NCBI GenBank assembly: GCA_011033025.1
Contig: WFMF01000157.1
Coordinates: 186,001 to 250,000, forward strand
Length of the DNA: 64,000 nt
Direction of reading: 5' to 3'
Origin: Beroe forskalii
Lineage: Eukaryota; Ctenophora; Nuda; Beroida; Beroidae
This document shows positions 47,413 to 58,256 of this stretch, in pieces. The notes under the pieces are model-generated. The model made no database searches. It was given only the letters and a program-made list of their open reading frames with translations, and was not told the DNA's origin. The position numbers and the translations under genes were made by a program. Every line of letters starts with the position of its first letter. Positions within the stretch are counted from its first letter, which is position 1.

Positions 47413-48221
47413 ATGAGAGTTTGTGGGCCCAAAACAAGTGCTTGCTTCTTCCTGCTTTCATGTTGGGGCACAGTCATGCTCATCATGCTTGGAATATTTT
47501 TCCAGACTGAGTCAGTCATGCTTTACAAAGATATTGGGTAAGTTAATTTTAGTACATTTTGTTCACTGTTGTCATAATTATCCAATAGCATAATACCTCT
47601 TACACAGGCCCATAGCCAGGATTCTTTCCAGGTAGGTTCCTGCACAGTGAGCAAGCTACAGCAGGGGTTTGGGGCACAACCCTTGGAAAATTTGAAAAAT
47701 ATGGTTTCTAGACTCTTTTGGGGTAGAAATTTATCAACTTTATCATCTATGCATTCATTCTACTCAAAAATATCATAGTACCTATCATCCTATAATCCTG
47801 ACATGAATATAGCGATATTTGTTAAGATTATAGCAAGATTTTGGGAGGTTTCCATTTTTCTAGGAGGGGGGGGGGCATCCCCTATGGCTCTCATATTAGG
47901 TATCATCCTGAAATGAATGCAACAATAATTTTTTAAATTAGAGAAAGATTTTTGGAGGTTTCTATTTTTCTGAGGGGGCCACAGCCCCCATGGCCCTCCC
48001 CTGTCTATGGGCCTGCTATTACACTGTGTATAAATTTGACGCACAACAAATAAATAATATTTTGTTTCAGATATGATGAAACGAAATACTCATCTGCTGC
48101 AACAAGCTGCTATGTTGCTGGTGCAATCTACTTCGTCATTGGGGGGATATCATTCTGGCAAAAAGTTGTAAATGACCGGTATGCAGCTCTTGAACCAGAA
48201 ACAGCTACCATAGTATTTTAG
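47413..48221 (+). CDS. RNASEK: Ribonuclease kappa homologue (V-ATPase-associated)
   Basis: Two exons, 47413-47537 and 48071-48221, joined in phase 2 by GTAAGT...TTTGTTTCAG. They encode 91 residues, close to the usual length of about 98. The start MRVCGPKTSACFFLLSCWG and the following MLIMLGIFF are the family's hallmark first membrane segment. The second exon gives CYVAGAIYFVIGGISFWQ, the second membrane segment. RNase kappa is a small two-pass membrane protein, first described as an endoribonuclease and later found associated with the vacuolar H+-ATPase and endocytosis. The usual insert between the helices is shortened here. The C-terminal tail (ETATIVF) differs from vertebrates. AATAAA at 48248 is a plausible polyadenylation signal. 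An upstream 77-codon frame ends in the TGA that overlaps the start codon. Confidence 0.93.
47606..48017. mobile_element. Possible MITE in the RNASEK intron
   Basis: CAGGCCCATAGCCAGG at 47606 and its near complement CCTGTCTATGGGCCTG ending at 48016 bracket about 410 bp. The interior has two related blocks (CATCCTATAATCCTGACATG / ATCATCCTGAAATG, each followed by GGAGGTTTC and GGGGG). The target duplication is not clear. Confidence 0.5.
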
Positions 48222-49650
48222 CTGTTTTTTGTCTTGTGTTGACTCTTAATAAACTATATCCAATGTTTCAAAGAGATTCTAAAACAAATATTTGATTATG
48301 AGCATTTTGTTGGGACAATTCATGTAATGTACTAATGCAGATTCATAATCATGGTATATTGACTGTATATATTTAAGAGTATACATCAATTATGATCTCT
48401 TTTATCTACATACTTGGTACATTAATGCTAAAATTTGACAGAAATACGATACTGTTATGATACTATGATAAAACTTAAATAGTAAGATGTACTGGCAGTT
48501 GCTACATAACAAGTTTGTGTTCTGTGCTCATAGGTCAAAAGAAATGCATCAAAAAGTAAGTCCCAGGGAAGAAAGAAGAGAGCCTTGTCCCATAGCTCCT
48601 TTTTGGACAGTTTCTCTTATCTTCCTCACCTCTCTTATTAAAGATTGGGATCATGTTGTGCAATTTTTAACTGCTGATAGTCTTTGGTAAGACCTTCCAA
48701 CATGTCATTTTCATCTACAGTTCAATGTGTTGCTTTTGATTAAAACACAATGAAGAATGTGAAATATTATTGAAAAGAGCAAATACTGGGTGAGCTGTTG
48801 CAGTGTTGTATACTAGTATAGTATTGGCAAACTTGCCAAAAGGAAAAGTCACATTTCCTGTGATGTTTGAATTTTAAAATTATAAGATGATTTACTAGAA
48901 GGTTCAATAAGCTACTCTAGTCAAGAATATTCATGAAAAGTTATCATAAATCTATAGATAAATTTTGATATTTATATAACCATAATAGATAATCTTCAAT
49001 AGAAAGAAAAATGTGACAATTTGATTCATCTTTTATCCACAATCTGTAGTCTGAAAATTTGATTCTCTATATTTTGATTCTAATGTGAGATCTTATTAAA
49101 TGTTGTTGATTGAACATTTGTTTGTTTAGGACTTAGGAGCTGGTCTCCAAATTCCATACATCAAAATTTAAGCATACTTTAAACATAGACTGATACTTAT
49201 TGTATTTAAATCTTCATTTGAATCAGTATTAATTTGGAAGCTGATATGAATGAAATAAGTGTTGTTGAATGTAGAATCTTAGAATTATGAATTTGTTCTG
49301 AAATGAACTTACATTTTCAAAAATATATAGTTTCTTATTGTAGACTTGTCAATTAATGTATTTTTGAAATACATACAGTATAACATCTAGATCTTGATCA
49401 TGGTTAAAATATTACTGCCCTGAAATTTCTGTAACTGTTACTGAAATTTCATGCAAATGGATTTATTGTATTCAGTGATGAACTACACAGAATCCCTTTA
49501 AATAGTCCTTATAGTTATACAGGTTGTTATCTAGAGAGCTTTGAACTATTCTAATTTCCAATTCAAATAAAGTTGTTAATATAGTTGTGAATTCGCAGGT
49601 GGTTAATATCATTACATAATGACCTAAGTAACATTATCAATAACCATAAA
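48222..49650. other. Spacer downstream of RNASEK
   Basis: AT-rich. One weak exon candidate at about 48533-48685 ends in a good donor (TTTG|GTAAGA) and reads KEMHQKVSPREERREP. Its acceptor (CTCATAG) and neighbours are uncertain. Nothing else was recognised. Confidence 0.35.
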
Positions 49651-49657
49651 ATACTGT

Positions 49658-49906
49658 AGGTATCCCCATGAAATCAGACATATGCTGGGAAGTTATTCCT
49701 ACTCCAAGACCAGACCGGCCAGAATCTGAAGTACCATCAATGAAATTCTTCAAAGAAACACAAACAGAACCAAATACTACAAAAGTTAGCAATATTGCTC
49801 CAGACTCAATGAAAACTCTGACGAAGTCTGATCTACTTTTCATTAAAGATCTTGAACCTACTGAAAAGTCGAAAATAGCCCTCATGATACAACAGATAAC
49901 AGTTAT
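49658..49906 (+). CDS. Candidate exon with LC8-type TQT motif
   Basis: Open segment after a TACTGTAG acceptor, reading ICWEVIPTPRPDRPES, then MKFFKETQTEPNTTK and TEKSKIALMIQQ. KETQTEP fits the dynein light chain LC8 docking motif (KxTQT). The similar QTEP in the gene at 52.7-53.6 kb suggests both belong to one gene split by the giant foldback element. I did not find a phase-matched donor, so the link is unproven. Confidence 0.4.
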
Positions 49907-50135
49907 TTACTGCTATATTATTTTATTGACAAATTGAATATCATTCAAAATCATCCATATCATTCAAATTTAATATCATTCAATTCGAATATTTCTTTTG
50001 AATATTTAATGAAGTTCTTTCAAAGTTTCAAGCAACAATTTCGCAAGTCCACTGCATCATCATCAGCAATCTAATGAAAAACTAGATGAATATCTTTTAC
50101 CTAACTTCTGTTTTTTATTCGAGCACAGCCACAGA

Positions 50136-52334
50136 GGTCGTAGAGGGAATTTCGACGACACACCTGCGACACAACTGCGACATACCTGCGACACACCTGC
50201 GACATACCTGCGACACACCTGCGATATACCTGCGACACACCTGCGACACAACTCAAACATAAGTTCTATCGTTATTGTGATACAACTACGGCACACCTAC
50301 GACACACCTGCGACATACCTGCGACACAATTCAAACATTAGTTCTATTGTTATTTAATGATACACCTACGACACACTTACTACACATCTGCGACACAACA
50401 TAACTATATGGGTAATTTGGTAATCTGTCAACAAAGAGTTAGCGGTCGGTTAATGGTCGGTAAACGGTCGGTTAACCGTTGGTTACCACCCACGGACATA
50501 GGGCAGTTACAGGTCGGTTACCGGTCACTAACGGTCAGTTAGAGGTCAGTTTACGGTCACTTAACGCCATAAGTCAGTCACTGGTCGGATGAAAGTAAAC
50601 CAATGACCCCCTGGTCAACCTCTGGTTACCCCATGGCCATACTGACTTACAGACCACTTCCTGATCATTTGTCTGACATTTATCAAGACTGTTTTAAAAG
50701 CACTTAAAATGTCAGTAAGACCATAAACGCACTCATAGTTAGGTAAGTGAGTCAAGTCGGTCTGACTAGTCAAGCTAACAAGTTGGTCACGTAGCCCCTT
50801 GACTTACGGCTTTATTCCGAATAAAAGGGCTAACAGGACAAACCGACGAATTGATAATACTGACCCAGCTTTGAATCTGACTTGGACTTGACTCTGACTT
50901 GACTGACTTGACTGACTTGACTGACTTGGACGGGACTGACTTGGACTGACCGGCTGACTTGACTGACTTGACCAGCTGACTTGACTGACTTTGACTGACT
51001 TGACTGACTGACTGCCTTGACTGACTCTGACTGAACTTGACTGACCCAAGCGACTGACGGACTGACTTGACTGACTTGACTGACCTGGACTGACTGACCG
51101 ACTTGACTGACCTAACTGACTTGTCCGACTCTGGACTGACCTGACTGACCTAATCTCGACCTGGACTGACCTGACTGACCTGGTCGGACCTGACCGACCT
51201 GGACTGACCTGACTGACTCTGGACGACCTGACCGGACTTGACCGACCTTGACCGACCTTGACTGACCTGACCGGGACTTGACTGACCCTGACTGACCTGG
51301 ATTGACTGACTTGACTGACTGACTGACTGAATTTGGACTGACTCTGGACTGACTTGGACTGACTCTGACTGACCTGACTGGACTCTGGACTGACTTGGAC
51401 GACTTGACTGACTTGACTGACTGACTGACTCTGGATTGACCTTGGACTGACCTGGACTGACTTGAGCCTGACTGATCGAATTTGACTGAATTGGACTGAC
51501 TCTGACCAATTTGGACTGACTCTTTGGACTGACTTGACTGACTTGACTGACTTGACTGACTGACTGGACTTGACTGACTTGGACTGACTTGACTGACTCT
51601 TGGACTGACTTTGGACTGAACGACTGATCTGACTGACTGACTGACTCTGACTGACTTGACTGACTTGACTGACTTGACTGACTTGACTGACTTGACTGAC
51701 TTGACTGACTGACTGACTTGACTGACTTGACTCGACTTGACTGACTTTGACTGACTTGGACTGACTTGACTGACTTGACTGACTTGACTGGACTTTGACT
51801 GACTTGACTGACTTGACTGACTTTACTGACTTGACTGACTTGACTGACTTGACTTACATAATATGACTTATTAACCTTGAGTGCGTTTATGGTGTTTTGG
51901 GACCGACTGGTCATTGACTTGTTTAGCGCCATCATAAAGGCTGAGTGATATTTTAAGCGCTTTTTGAAAAGTCATGATAAGTGTTAGAATAATGACCAGA
52001 AATTGGTTAGTAGGGGGTCAGTTGGGGTTCACCACAAGGTCAGTAAAGGGTTCACCTGGGGTCAGCAGGGGTTCATCCGTCATTGGACCATTGGTTTACC
52101 TATACTGACTGGTAACTCAAACTGTCCGTTGGTGGTAACCGTCCAAAGGTATGTCGTAGGTTTATCACAATAACAATAGAACTTATGTTTGAGTTGTGTC
52201 GCAGTTGTGTCACAGGTGTGTCGTAGGTGTGCCGTAGTTGTATCACTATAACGACAGAACTTATGTTTGAGTTGTGTCGCAGGTGTGTTGCAGGTATGCC
52301 GCAGGTGTGTCGTCGAAATTCACTAGTACGACCG
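50136..52334. mobile_element. 2.2 kb foldback element with 9-bp satellite core
   Basis: The outer ends are inverted: AATTTCGACGACACACCTGC at 50149-50168 is the exact complement of 52301-52320, and GGTCGTA adds a few bases outside. Moving inward, both arms have 11-bp CGACACACCTG tandems, then CAAACATAAGTTCTATCGTT (50255) matched near 52175-52200 and 52250-52268, then the GGTCA/GGGGTCA zone. The centre (about 50860-51860) is about 1 kb of degenerate CTGACTTGA repeats. The long serine/glutamine-rich frame on the minus strand is an artefact of that satellite. No transposase was found. Confidence 0.8.
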
Positions 52335-52724
52335 GCACGGTCATTGAGTTATTGGAATGTTTTTTAGAATTTTTGAGTCTTTGTTTCTATATCACAGTAT
52401 TTTATTTTGAAAGAAAAAAAGTCTATAAAGTATTAAATAATCACATTGTGAAAGTTCAAACCTATAGACTCCGGAATCCTCTTCTCAAACTGACATCCCT
52501 TCTCGCATTGGTTGCTAAATTTATTTAGTGACTTATTAGGAACTATTTTACCCTATCATAGTATTATGAGTAATGTTCTATCTGAATCTTGTTGTTATGA
52601 TGTATAGGTACACCATATTCTTATATTTCATGGCAACATATTTATTTTGATATTTCTTGGTCAATATTTGATGATTTCAATCAATGATACTAAAAAGCTG
52701 CAAGTAACGCCGGATATTTTCCAG
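52335..52724. other. Spacer or intron, no exon recognised
   Basis: AT-rich sequence between the foldback element and the coiled-coil exon. It ends in the TTTTCCAG acceptor at 52717-52724. An open frame at 52274-52528 starts in the foldback and has no recognisable protein. Confidence 0.4.
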
Positions 52725-53627
52725 AAAGTCAGAGTTGTGCGACGAGGTACAGGAGTGCATCGAGAGATTATCTACTGAGAATGATTTGCTGAAGAAAGAA
52801 CTAACATCAAAAGATGAAATTATGCAGCAAAATTCCATGAAAATGGACAAAACTAATGAGCTTCTCAAACTTACCTCATCAACTAACAAGAAGTTGCAGA
52901 AGAAACTTAATACAAAAAAGCGACATGTTGAGGTATTTTTTCCTACTTTATTGATATCATGTTCTTCACCAATATAACACTATCTACTATATGCTTACAT
53001 GGAAAACGGTGTTTCTGGTTGATTGAATTTAAAATAATTTTCAAATTATGAAGTCTTTAAATACTTAAATATCTTCTATTACAGGTGCAGACTGAACCTG
53101 ACTCAAACTCCTGCAACATTTCGCTTCAGACGACTCTACTGGAGCCTCCAGTTCCACCTGCTTCGTCACACCAGTCTCCTCCTAAAAACCAGGACACTGC
53201 AAGTAATCCTTCCAACCATCAGGACTCCATGGCAGTCTTCCTATCTAAGCTAGACACACTGTGTGACAAGTTGTCTGCCATCGACAGACAGCCCCCAGTG
53301 AAAGAGCCTGGTAGTGTCCTGGTACATAACCACAAGAAAGAGGGGCAGCTTGTGGCTGCTGACACCAGCATGGAGGTGGTGTACCGTGCATCTGAAGAGG
53401 AGGGAGGTGGAGTCATTGAACCGGACAAGATCAAGGACAGCATAATGCTGGTCAAGGAGAGCATTAAGTCTGGAGCTGTTAATGGAGTGGGGCCTAAGAA
53501 CATGGCAGGTTACAACAGCAAGTTGTTCTCTATCATAGATGAGTTGGAAGGGGTCTCACTTGAAGATGAAGAAGAAGACGACGATGATGAAGAGACTCTC
53601 TTGTGTGATTTGTTTTATAAATTATAA
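52725..53627 (+). CDS. Coiled-coil protein with acidic C-terminus (partial)
   Basis: Two phase-matched exons, 52725-52932 (CAG acceptor; donor GAG|GTATTT) and 53085-53627 (TATTACAG acceptor). The first encodes a heptad-rich helix (SELCDEVQECIERLSTENDL, KKLQKKLNTKK). The second has VQTEP, a Pro/Ser-rich linker, a helical DSMAVFLSKLDTLCDKLSAI, a DKIKDSIMLVKESIKSG segment and a Glu/Asp run near the end (EDEEEDDDDEE), stop at 53625. The 5' exons are missing; the candidate exon at 49658 could be one. I do not recognise the family. Coiled coil plus TQT-like motifs suggests a dynein light chain or centrosome/cilium partner, which is inference only. Confidence 0.7.
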
Positions 53628-54160
53628 TTACAATTATTTAGGTCAAGATTTCTGACGACTTTTAATTTTTTATTATTAATGTTACTTTTTATATATTATT
53701 GTTAAGTATATGATACAGAATTAACGTTAACATGTAACCAATGCGATGATCTAAGTAGACAGAGGGACTTCATGTCTCAGACCCTTTTTATCTTTTTATG
53801 GAGTAAAGTTCACAGTTCACACAAGTTTTTGACTTCGATATCAGCTATACTTAAAGTGTATTTATCATGTAAATATTATCTATTTATTTATTATTAAAGA
53901 ATAGTTTTTATAATACTCAATTGAATATGATTGTTATCAGTATTGATTTGGCACTCATTTTATTTGTGAATCCTTTGCATGGATATGTTATTAAGCAGTT
54001 GTAACACTCAAATTAAGGAGCATTATTATCAATAAAATTACAAATCAATTGATCAACTTCGTCTAGGTTGGTACTTCCATGGATTTCTGATGGTACAATA
54101 ATGCTATCAACTAAGTTATGCACAAGATCGCCTTCACCCACTTCTCTCTTCCTTGCACAG
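53628..54160. other. Short intergenic or 5' region of the sirtuin gene
   Basis: Contains the 3' UTR of the coiled-coil gene (an ATTAAA-type signal near 53890). It ends in a strong polypyrimidine tract and CTTGCACAG acceptor at 54160. An upstream sirtuin exon may lie here, but I could not identify it. Confidence 0.45.
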
Positions 54161-55234
54161 CGGACTATATTCAAACTATTTGGGTACAAGAAGGAGACTA
54201 GGGTTGATCTTATCCGAGAGGACTCCGAGTTAGCTGTACGGGAACCTGAGTACCCTGTCTCGCTTACTGGGAAGCCTCGTCTCACTGAGCTGTCCTTGAA
54301 GGGTGTAGCTAAGTACATGATGACAGCACAGTGCCAGAACATTCTAGTTCTGTCTGGAGCAGGGATATCAGCCCCTGCTGGAATTCCAGACTACCGGAAG
54401 TATGGAGGAATCGAGGCCAGGAAACTCATGGGTGAAAAGGGTTATGTGGAAAAAGAGGACGCCGACAAGCTGTTCTGTAAAATCCATTTCGCTATTCAGC
54501 CGTATGGGATGATAAGGTTCGTACAAGCACTTTGGCCGGGTAACTTTAGGCCAACATACGGCCATTACTTCATAAAAACACTTCAAGAAAAGGGGTTGTT
54601 GTTACGGAACTGGACTGAAAACTTGGACTGTTTAGAAAAGCTGAGTGGTATCAGAGACGATAAGTTGGTGGAGTACCACGGTTCATTCCTCAAATGGAAA
54701 TGTCAGAACAAGAAATGTTTTGCTGAATACGACTTAATTTGGCTGAAAGAGCGGCTGGAAATGTTCCAGTTTCCGAACTGTTCCAAGTGCTTCAGCAAGA
54801 CAGTTCCAGATATTTACTTCCAGGAGGAAGAACCGACAGAGCTCTTCAGACAAGCCTCAGTAGATGCAGAGAACTGTGACTTGCTCATTGTCATTGGCTC
54901 CGACCTCCTGCTCCATCCCTTCTCCAGCATCCCTCACATGGTCCCCTGGGACGTGCCCAGACTCGTTATCCTCGACTCAGAACTGGAAAACGATCACGAC
55001 ATGCTCGACATGAGCGTTAACTTCGACTTCGACTCCAGCCAAGCGTACCGGGACGTGTACTGGGGAGGGAACACTGACCTCGGTATCCTCTCGCTGTGTA
55101 GTTATCTGGACTGGGATGATGATGTGAAGTTCATGATGAGTCAGGACAGTGTGGCCATGCCTACTAGGCGCCACATGCAGGAGAGACTTGGGATGTTCAG
55201 AAATAAGAACGAGAAGTTACCTAAACTTAGGTGA
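54068..55234 (+). CDS. Divergent class I sirtuin (SIRT2/3-like NAD-dependent deacylase)
   Basis: One long open exon; the catalytic domain starts around residue 78. Sirtuin motifs appear in order: LKGVAKYM, VLSGAGISAPAGIPDYR, GLLLRNWTENLDCLE, YHGSF with the catalytic histidine, two zinc Cys pairs (CQNKKC and CSKC) and VIGSDLLLHPFSSI. The layout matches SIRT2/SIRT3. Several normally invariant residues differ: TQNID reads TENLD, FFGE reads YFQEE, GTSL reads GSDL, and the adenosine-contacting Asn segment reads ILDSE. NAD use may therefore be weak or altered. The start is uncertain. A strong acceptor at 54160 is in frame (RTIFKLFGYKK follows), so the 31 residues from the ATG at 54068 may be intron. 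The C-terminal part adds an acidic region not typical of the family. Stop at 55232-55234. Confidence 0.88.
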   Translation: MVLPWISDGTIMLSTKLCTRSPSPTSLFLAQRTIFKLFGYKKETRVDLIREDSELAVREPEYPVSLTGKPRLTELSLKGVAKYMMTAQCQNILVLSGAGISAPAGIPDYRKYGGIEARKLMGEKGYVEKEDADKLFCKIHFAIQPYGMIRFVQALWPGNFRPTYGHYFIKTLQEKGLLLRNWTENLDCLEKLSGIRDDKLVEYHGSFLKWKCQNKKCFAEYDLIWLKERLEMFQFPNCSKCFSKTVPDIYFQEEEPTELFRQASVDAENCDLLIVIGSDLLLHPFSSIPHMVPWDVPRLVILDSELENDHDMLDMSVNFDFDSSQAYRDVYWGGNTDLGILSLCSYLDWDDDVKFMMSQDSVAMPTRRHMQERLGMFRNKNEKLPKLR

Positions 55235-55663
55235 CAATTGACAATAGTTAATGCATACTATTTCATTGAAATTAACTTATTAATTTTCTATTTTTCTATT
55301 CCAAATTTCAATGGTCAAAATTTCACTGAACAAGTTGCTCGGGTAATTTGAAAAAGTTGTTTTGTTTTTTCGGCGAAAGGTATTTATATTTGACCATACT
55401 GAAATGTTTATTGAAACAGAGCTGTTATGTATGATTTGATACTTTCTTGAGATATCATCTTACCATGCGATAACTTGTACTAGTTCCAAAAATAGCAGTC
55501 CTTGAATCAAATAATTGTTATTTTGAGAAGTTCCAGTTATTTACTGGAACTCACCATTTTCTTTTTTAATGTTTTCCCGAAAGCAATTGGAGGTCAATGA
55601 TAATTGAACGATAAGTTTCTCCCCAAACTGATTGAATTAACTAACTGAGGTTTAGATCACAGA
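55235..55663. other. Spacer between the sirtuin and TEX261
   Basis: Sirtuin 3' UTR and probable TEX261 promoter/5' UTR. TTATTTACTGGAA/TTCCAGTTATT repeats lie near 55530. No gene was seen. Confidence 0.45.
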
Positions 55664-57215
55664 ATGGGGTTGGCGTTTGCTATCATTCACTGGATAGCCT
55701 TCATACTTCAGCTGATATTCGCAACAGTTTGTATTGGTAAGTGAAGCGGTAATTGATATGAAATACAGTGCCAACCCCACCCCTGATTGATTACTCTTAC
55801 TTTCAAATATTAATTAAACTCAGTGAATTTTAATTGTGCCGCCGGGCTAGTTAAGTACCCCCACCTTAATTCTGTCTGATCTGCTACATAATATTTGTTT
55901 TCATTTGACTCATCTACCTTACATTTCAGCCTGTGGGTTATTCTACATAACGGAAGTGATAGAAGACTACACAGTCATCACGAGACATGTATTCAAATGG
56001 AGTAACATTGTGAGTAACAAATCAACTACAGACGTTGCCATCTCAGTAACACATTGATACGTTACTTGATATTATGACATATAGATTGTTTTCTCATCTT
56101 CTTGTAGATAGCTCTATTCCCGCCTATACAAGTATAAGAAATAATAGAAACTTAATACCAATCTCGAATAGTATAGATAGAGAGTAGATATGTTGCTCTA
56201 CTTTCTCTAGCTCTTTCTAAGAGCCCATTTCTTGTACAGGCAGTAGCTGTTACCCATGTGGTACTTTACTTATTGGAGGACACCTCTCTACTTGATCTAG
56301 CTGTTGGGTTGTTGGTGTGTGGTGCGGCGTGGTTTGTACTCCAACAGTTCCCAAACATTGACATGTTCTCTCCTTCCTTCCTTCTTCTCATGTGTAAGTC
56401 AGTAGATAGTGTGTAAGTCACTAGTTGAGTTATTGTGTGAGTCAGTAGTTGAGTAAGTGTGTAGGTCGTTAGTTGAGTAAGTGTGTAAGTCAGTAGTTGA
56501 GTTATTGTGTGAGTCAGTAGTTGAGTTTGTGTGTAGGTCAGTAGTTGAGTTAGTGTATAAGTCAGTAGTCAAGTAAGTGTGTAGGTCAGTAAGTAGTGAA
56601 ATGTGTAAGTCACTAGTGTGTAAGTCAGGTAATGTGCAAGTCATGTCCAATATGTGAGTGTGTCAGTCACCCACCCTTGCTAAGTCCCTCTTCTTTCAGT
56701 TCTGATGGTTGTGAATCACTTCGTTGCGTACCAATTCTTCAGAACCAGATACCTATCTTTTTCACAGGTTAGTTATACAATATCCGCCCTAGTCCCACGA
56801 TTAGTAAGTACTCCGTAAGGCGTAGAAATAGGGTATTACAGCGCGAAATACAATTTGTTTTTACTTAACACCGGAGCACCGTGATTGTTATCCAATCAAT
56901 CGGCGGGATTGGTTATCAGAATCCAATCAACGACCAGTATTCGAACTAAATCAACTCCTGGTGTGGCTGAAATCTAATTTCTGCAATGTTTTCAGATAGT
57001 AGCTTATTTCACGATATGTATCTGGTTGGTTCCTCTACAGATGGTTTTAGGTCTGGTAGCTGGGGAGAATATCCTTCCAACTACATTTGACAGTGAGTTA
57101 TCTACGTTTCATTATATGCAAAAACTGGTGTCAAGATCTTGAATAATGGATTTTGATTTTTATAATTTTGTCTCATTGAAAGGTTAAAATGTCATTCATT
57201 TCAGGTGCACGCTGA
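55664..57215 (+). CDS. TEX261: TEX261/SVP26 homologue, ER-Golgi membrane protein
   Basis: Six small exons with consistent phases: 55664-55736, 55930-56009, 56240-56393, 56700-56767, 56996-57092 and 57205-57215, giving 160 residues. Donors are GTAAGT, GTGAGT, GTAAGT, GTTAGT and GTGAGT; acceptors are all TTTCAG/TACAG-like. The product is multi-pass: MGLAFAIIHWIAFILQLIF, then ACGLFYITEVIEDYTV, then the diagnostic VVNHFVAYQFFRTRYLSFSQ, VAYFTICIWLVPLQ and AGENILPTTFD. In yeast and animals this family acts in COPII/ER-Golgi membrane protein transport. The protein ends three residues after the LPTTFD motif, about 35 residues shorter than the roughly 196-residue vertebrate form, so the usual basic C-terminal tail is missing. 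Intron 3 begins with a donor-derived minisatellite. Confidence 0.92.
56391..56650. repeat. 24-bp minisatellite of splice-donor copies in TEX261 intron 3
   Basis: About ten units starting TGTGTAAGTCAGTAGTTGAG. The first is the exon 3 end (ATGT) plus the true donor GTAAGT at 56394. Later units keep TGT|GTAAGT, TGT|GTGAGT or TGT|GTAGGT, so each repeat carries a possible 5' splice site. The minus-strand Thr/Asp-rich frame is an artefact. Confidence 0.9.
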
Positions 57216-57860
57216 ATAATGAAGATGCTTAATTGGGAGATTTCTACTCAGTTTACTCAATCGACAGGCGTTTCTGCAGTCTTACTTTTAGTTCGTTTTG
57301 TTTTGAGGAGTATTTATATTTTATTTTTATTGAGTTTTTATTTATTCAAGTGTATTTAGATTTGTAGCGTAGTTTTCTTACTGAGATGTCAGTTGTTTAA
57401 ACTTCTAGAAGCGCTAAACCTGCAATAGTTTGCTTGTAAAACCTCTGCAACGAGTTTTGGGACACTGAATTTGGCTCTGATTATCAGTCTTAACTTTTTA
57501 TTCTATTGATTTACCAGCACAAATCCTTATTCCATGATTTGATTAAGGTGTCGCTATCAATTGTTTTGATTTTAAAGCGCTGGGTTGAATTTGAATTTTG
57601 ATATTTATTCACTATTAGTCTGAGCGTATGGTAAAGTTAATCAACCAGTTTTTCTTTTAATGTGCCACAGGGACTTCCGTGAATAGAATTTTTTGTAACG
57701 CGCGGTAGAATAGTAAAAGCATGTAGTGCGCTTTAGGGTCAGTTATAATTAATGATTAATTAAGTACGTTACCTTTGTGCGCGTAGTTTTGTCACTCGTT
57801 CTGTAATTTAATAGTTAAGCACTGATGGATGTTCTTGCCGTTTATTGGCTAAATTTCTAG
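57216..57860. other. 3' UTR and intergenic sequence after TEX261
   Basis: AT-rich sequence with no recognisable gene. TATTTTATTTTTATTGAG near 57310 is the likely low-complexity part of the 3' UTR. Confidence 0.4.
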
Positions 57861-58248
57861 TTACGTGCCTTATTGGCCTTCATTTAGCTGGCCTTTTTTT
57901 TGAACCGGGCCTATGGACAAAAATCGAACCATTTCAACCGGCCCCTTGGACTTAATCTTTTCAAGCAGTTGCCAAACCAAGAAATTTTTGCTCAAAAAGA
58001 GCCACAAAAACCGATTAATACCCAGTAAATTGCAAGAACAACCTAAATCCCGGTCTATTATCATGATGTATGTTATAATCGGTGATATAAAATGGCGGTC
58101 AAATGAATTTAACAGTGCATGAGCCAAGAAATAAATGTTGCTTCCATGAACGGTTTTTTGGCCTTTCAATCGGCCCAAATTTAACCGGCCTTTTGGACAA
58201 AAATCTCGAAGTCGTTTCTCCTTAAGGGCCGATTAAATAAGGTATAAG
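57861..58248. repeat. GGCC-rich dispersed repeat, related to 25.85-26.0 kb
   Basis: Runs from CTTATTGGCCTTC through GGGCCTATGGACAAAAATCG and AACCGGCCTTTTGGACAAAA to AAGGGCCGATTAAATAAG. The segment CCTATGGACAAAAA-TCGAA also occurs at 25897-25920, where it displaces the first part of the duplicated galectin-like exon. Confidence 0.55.
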
Positions 58249-58256
58249 CAACAAAA

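Noticed and set aside
51150-51935. A 261-codon Ser/Gln/Val-rich frame on the minus strand
   Set aside because: It is a translation of the degenerate 9-bp CTGACTTGA satellite. Any frame without a stop in the unit stays open, and no domain or splice context exists.
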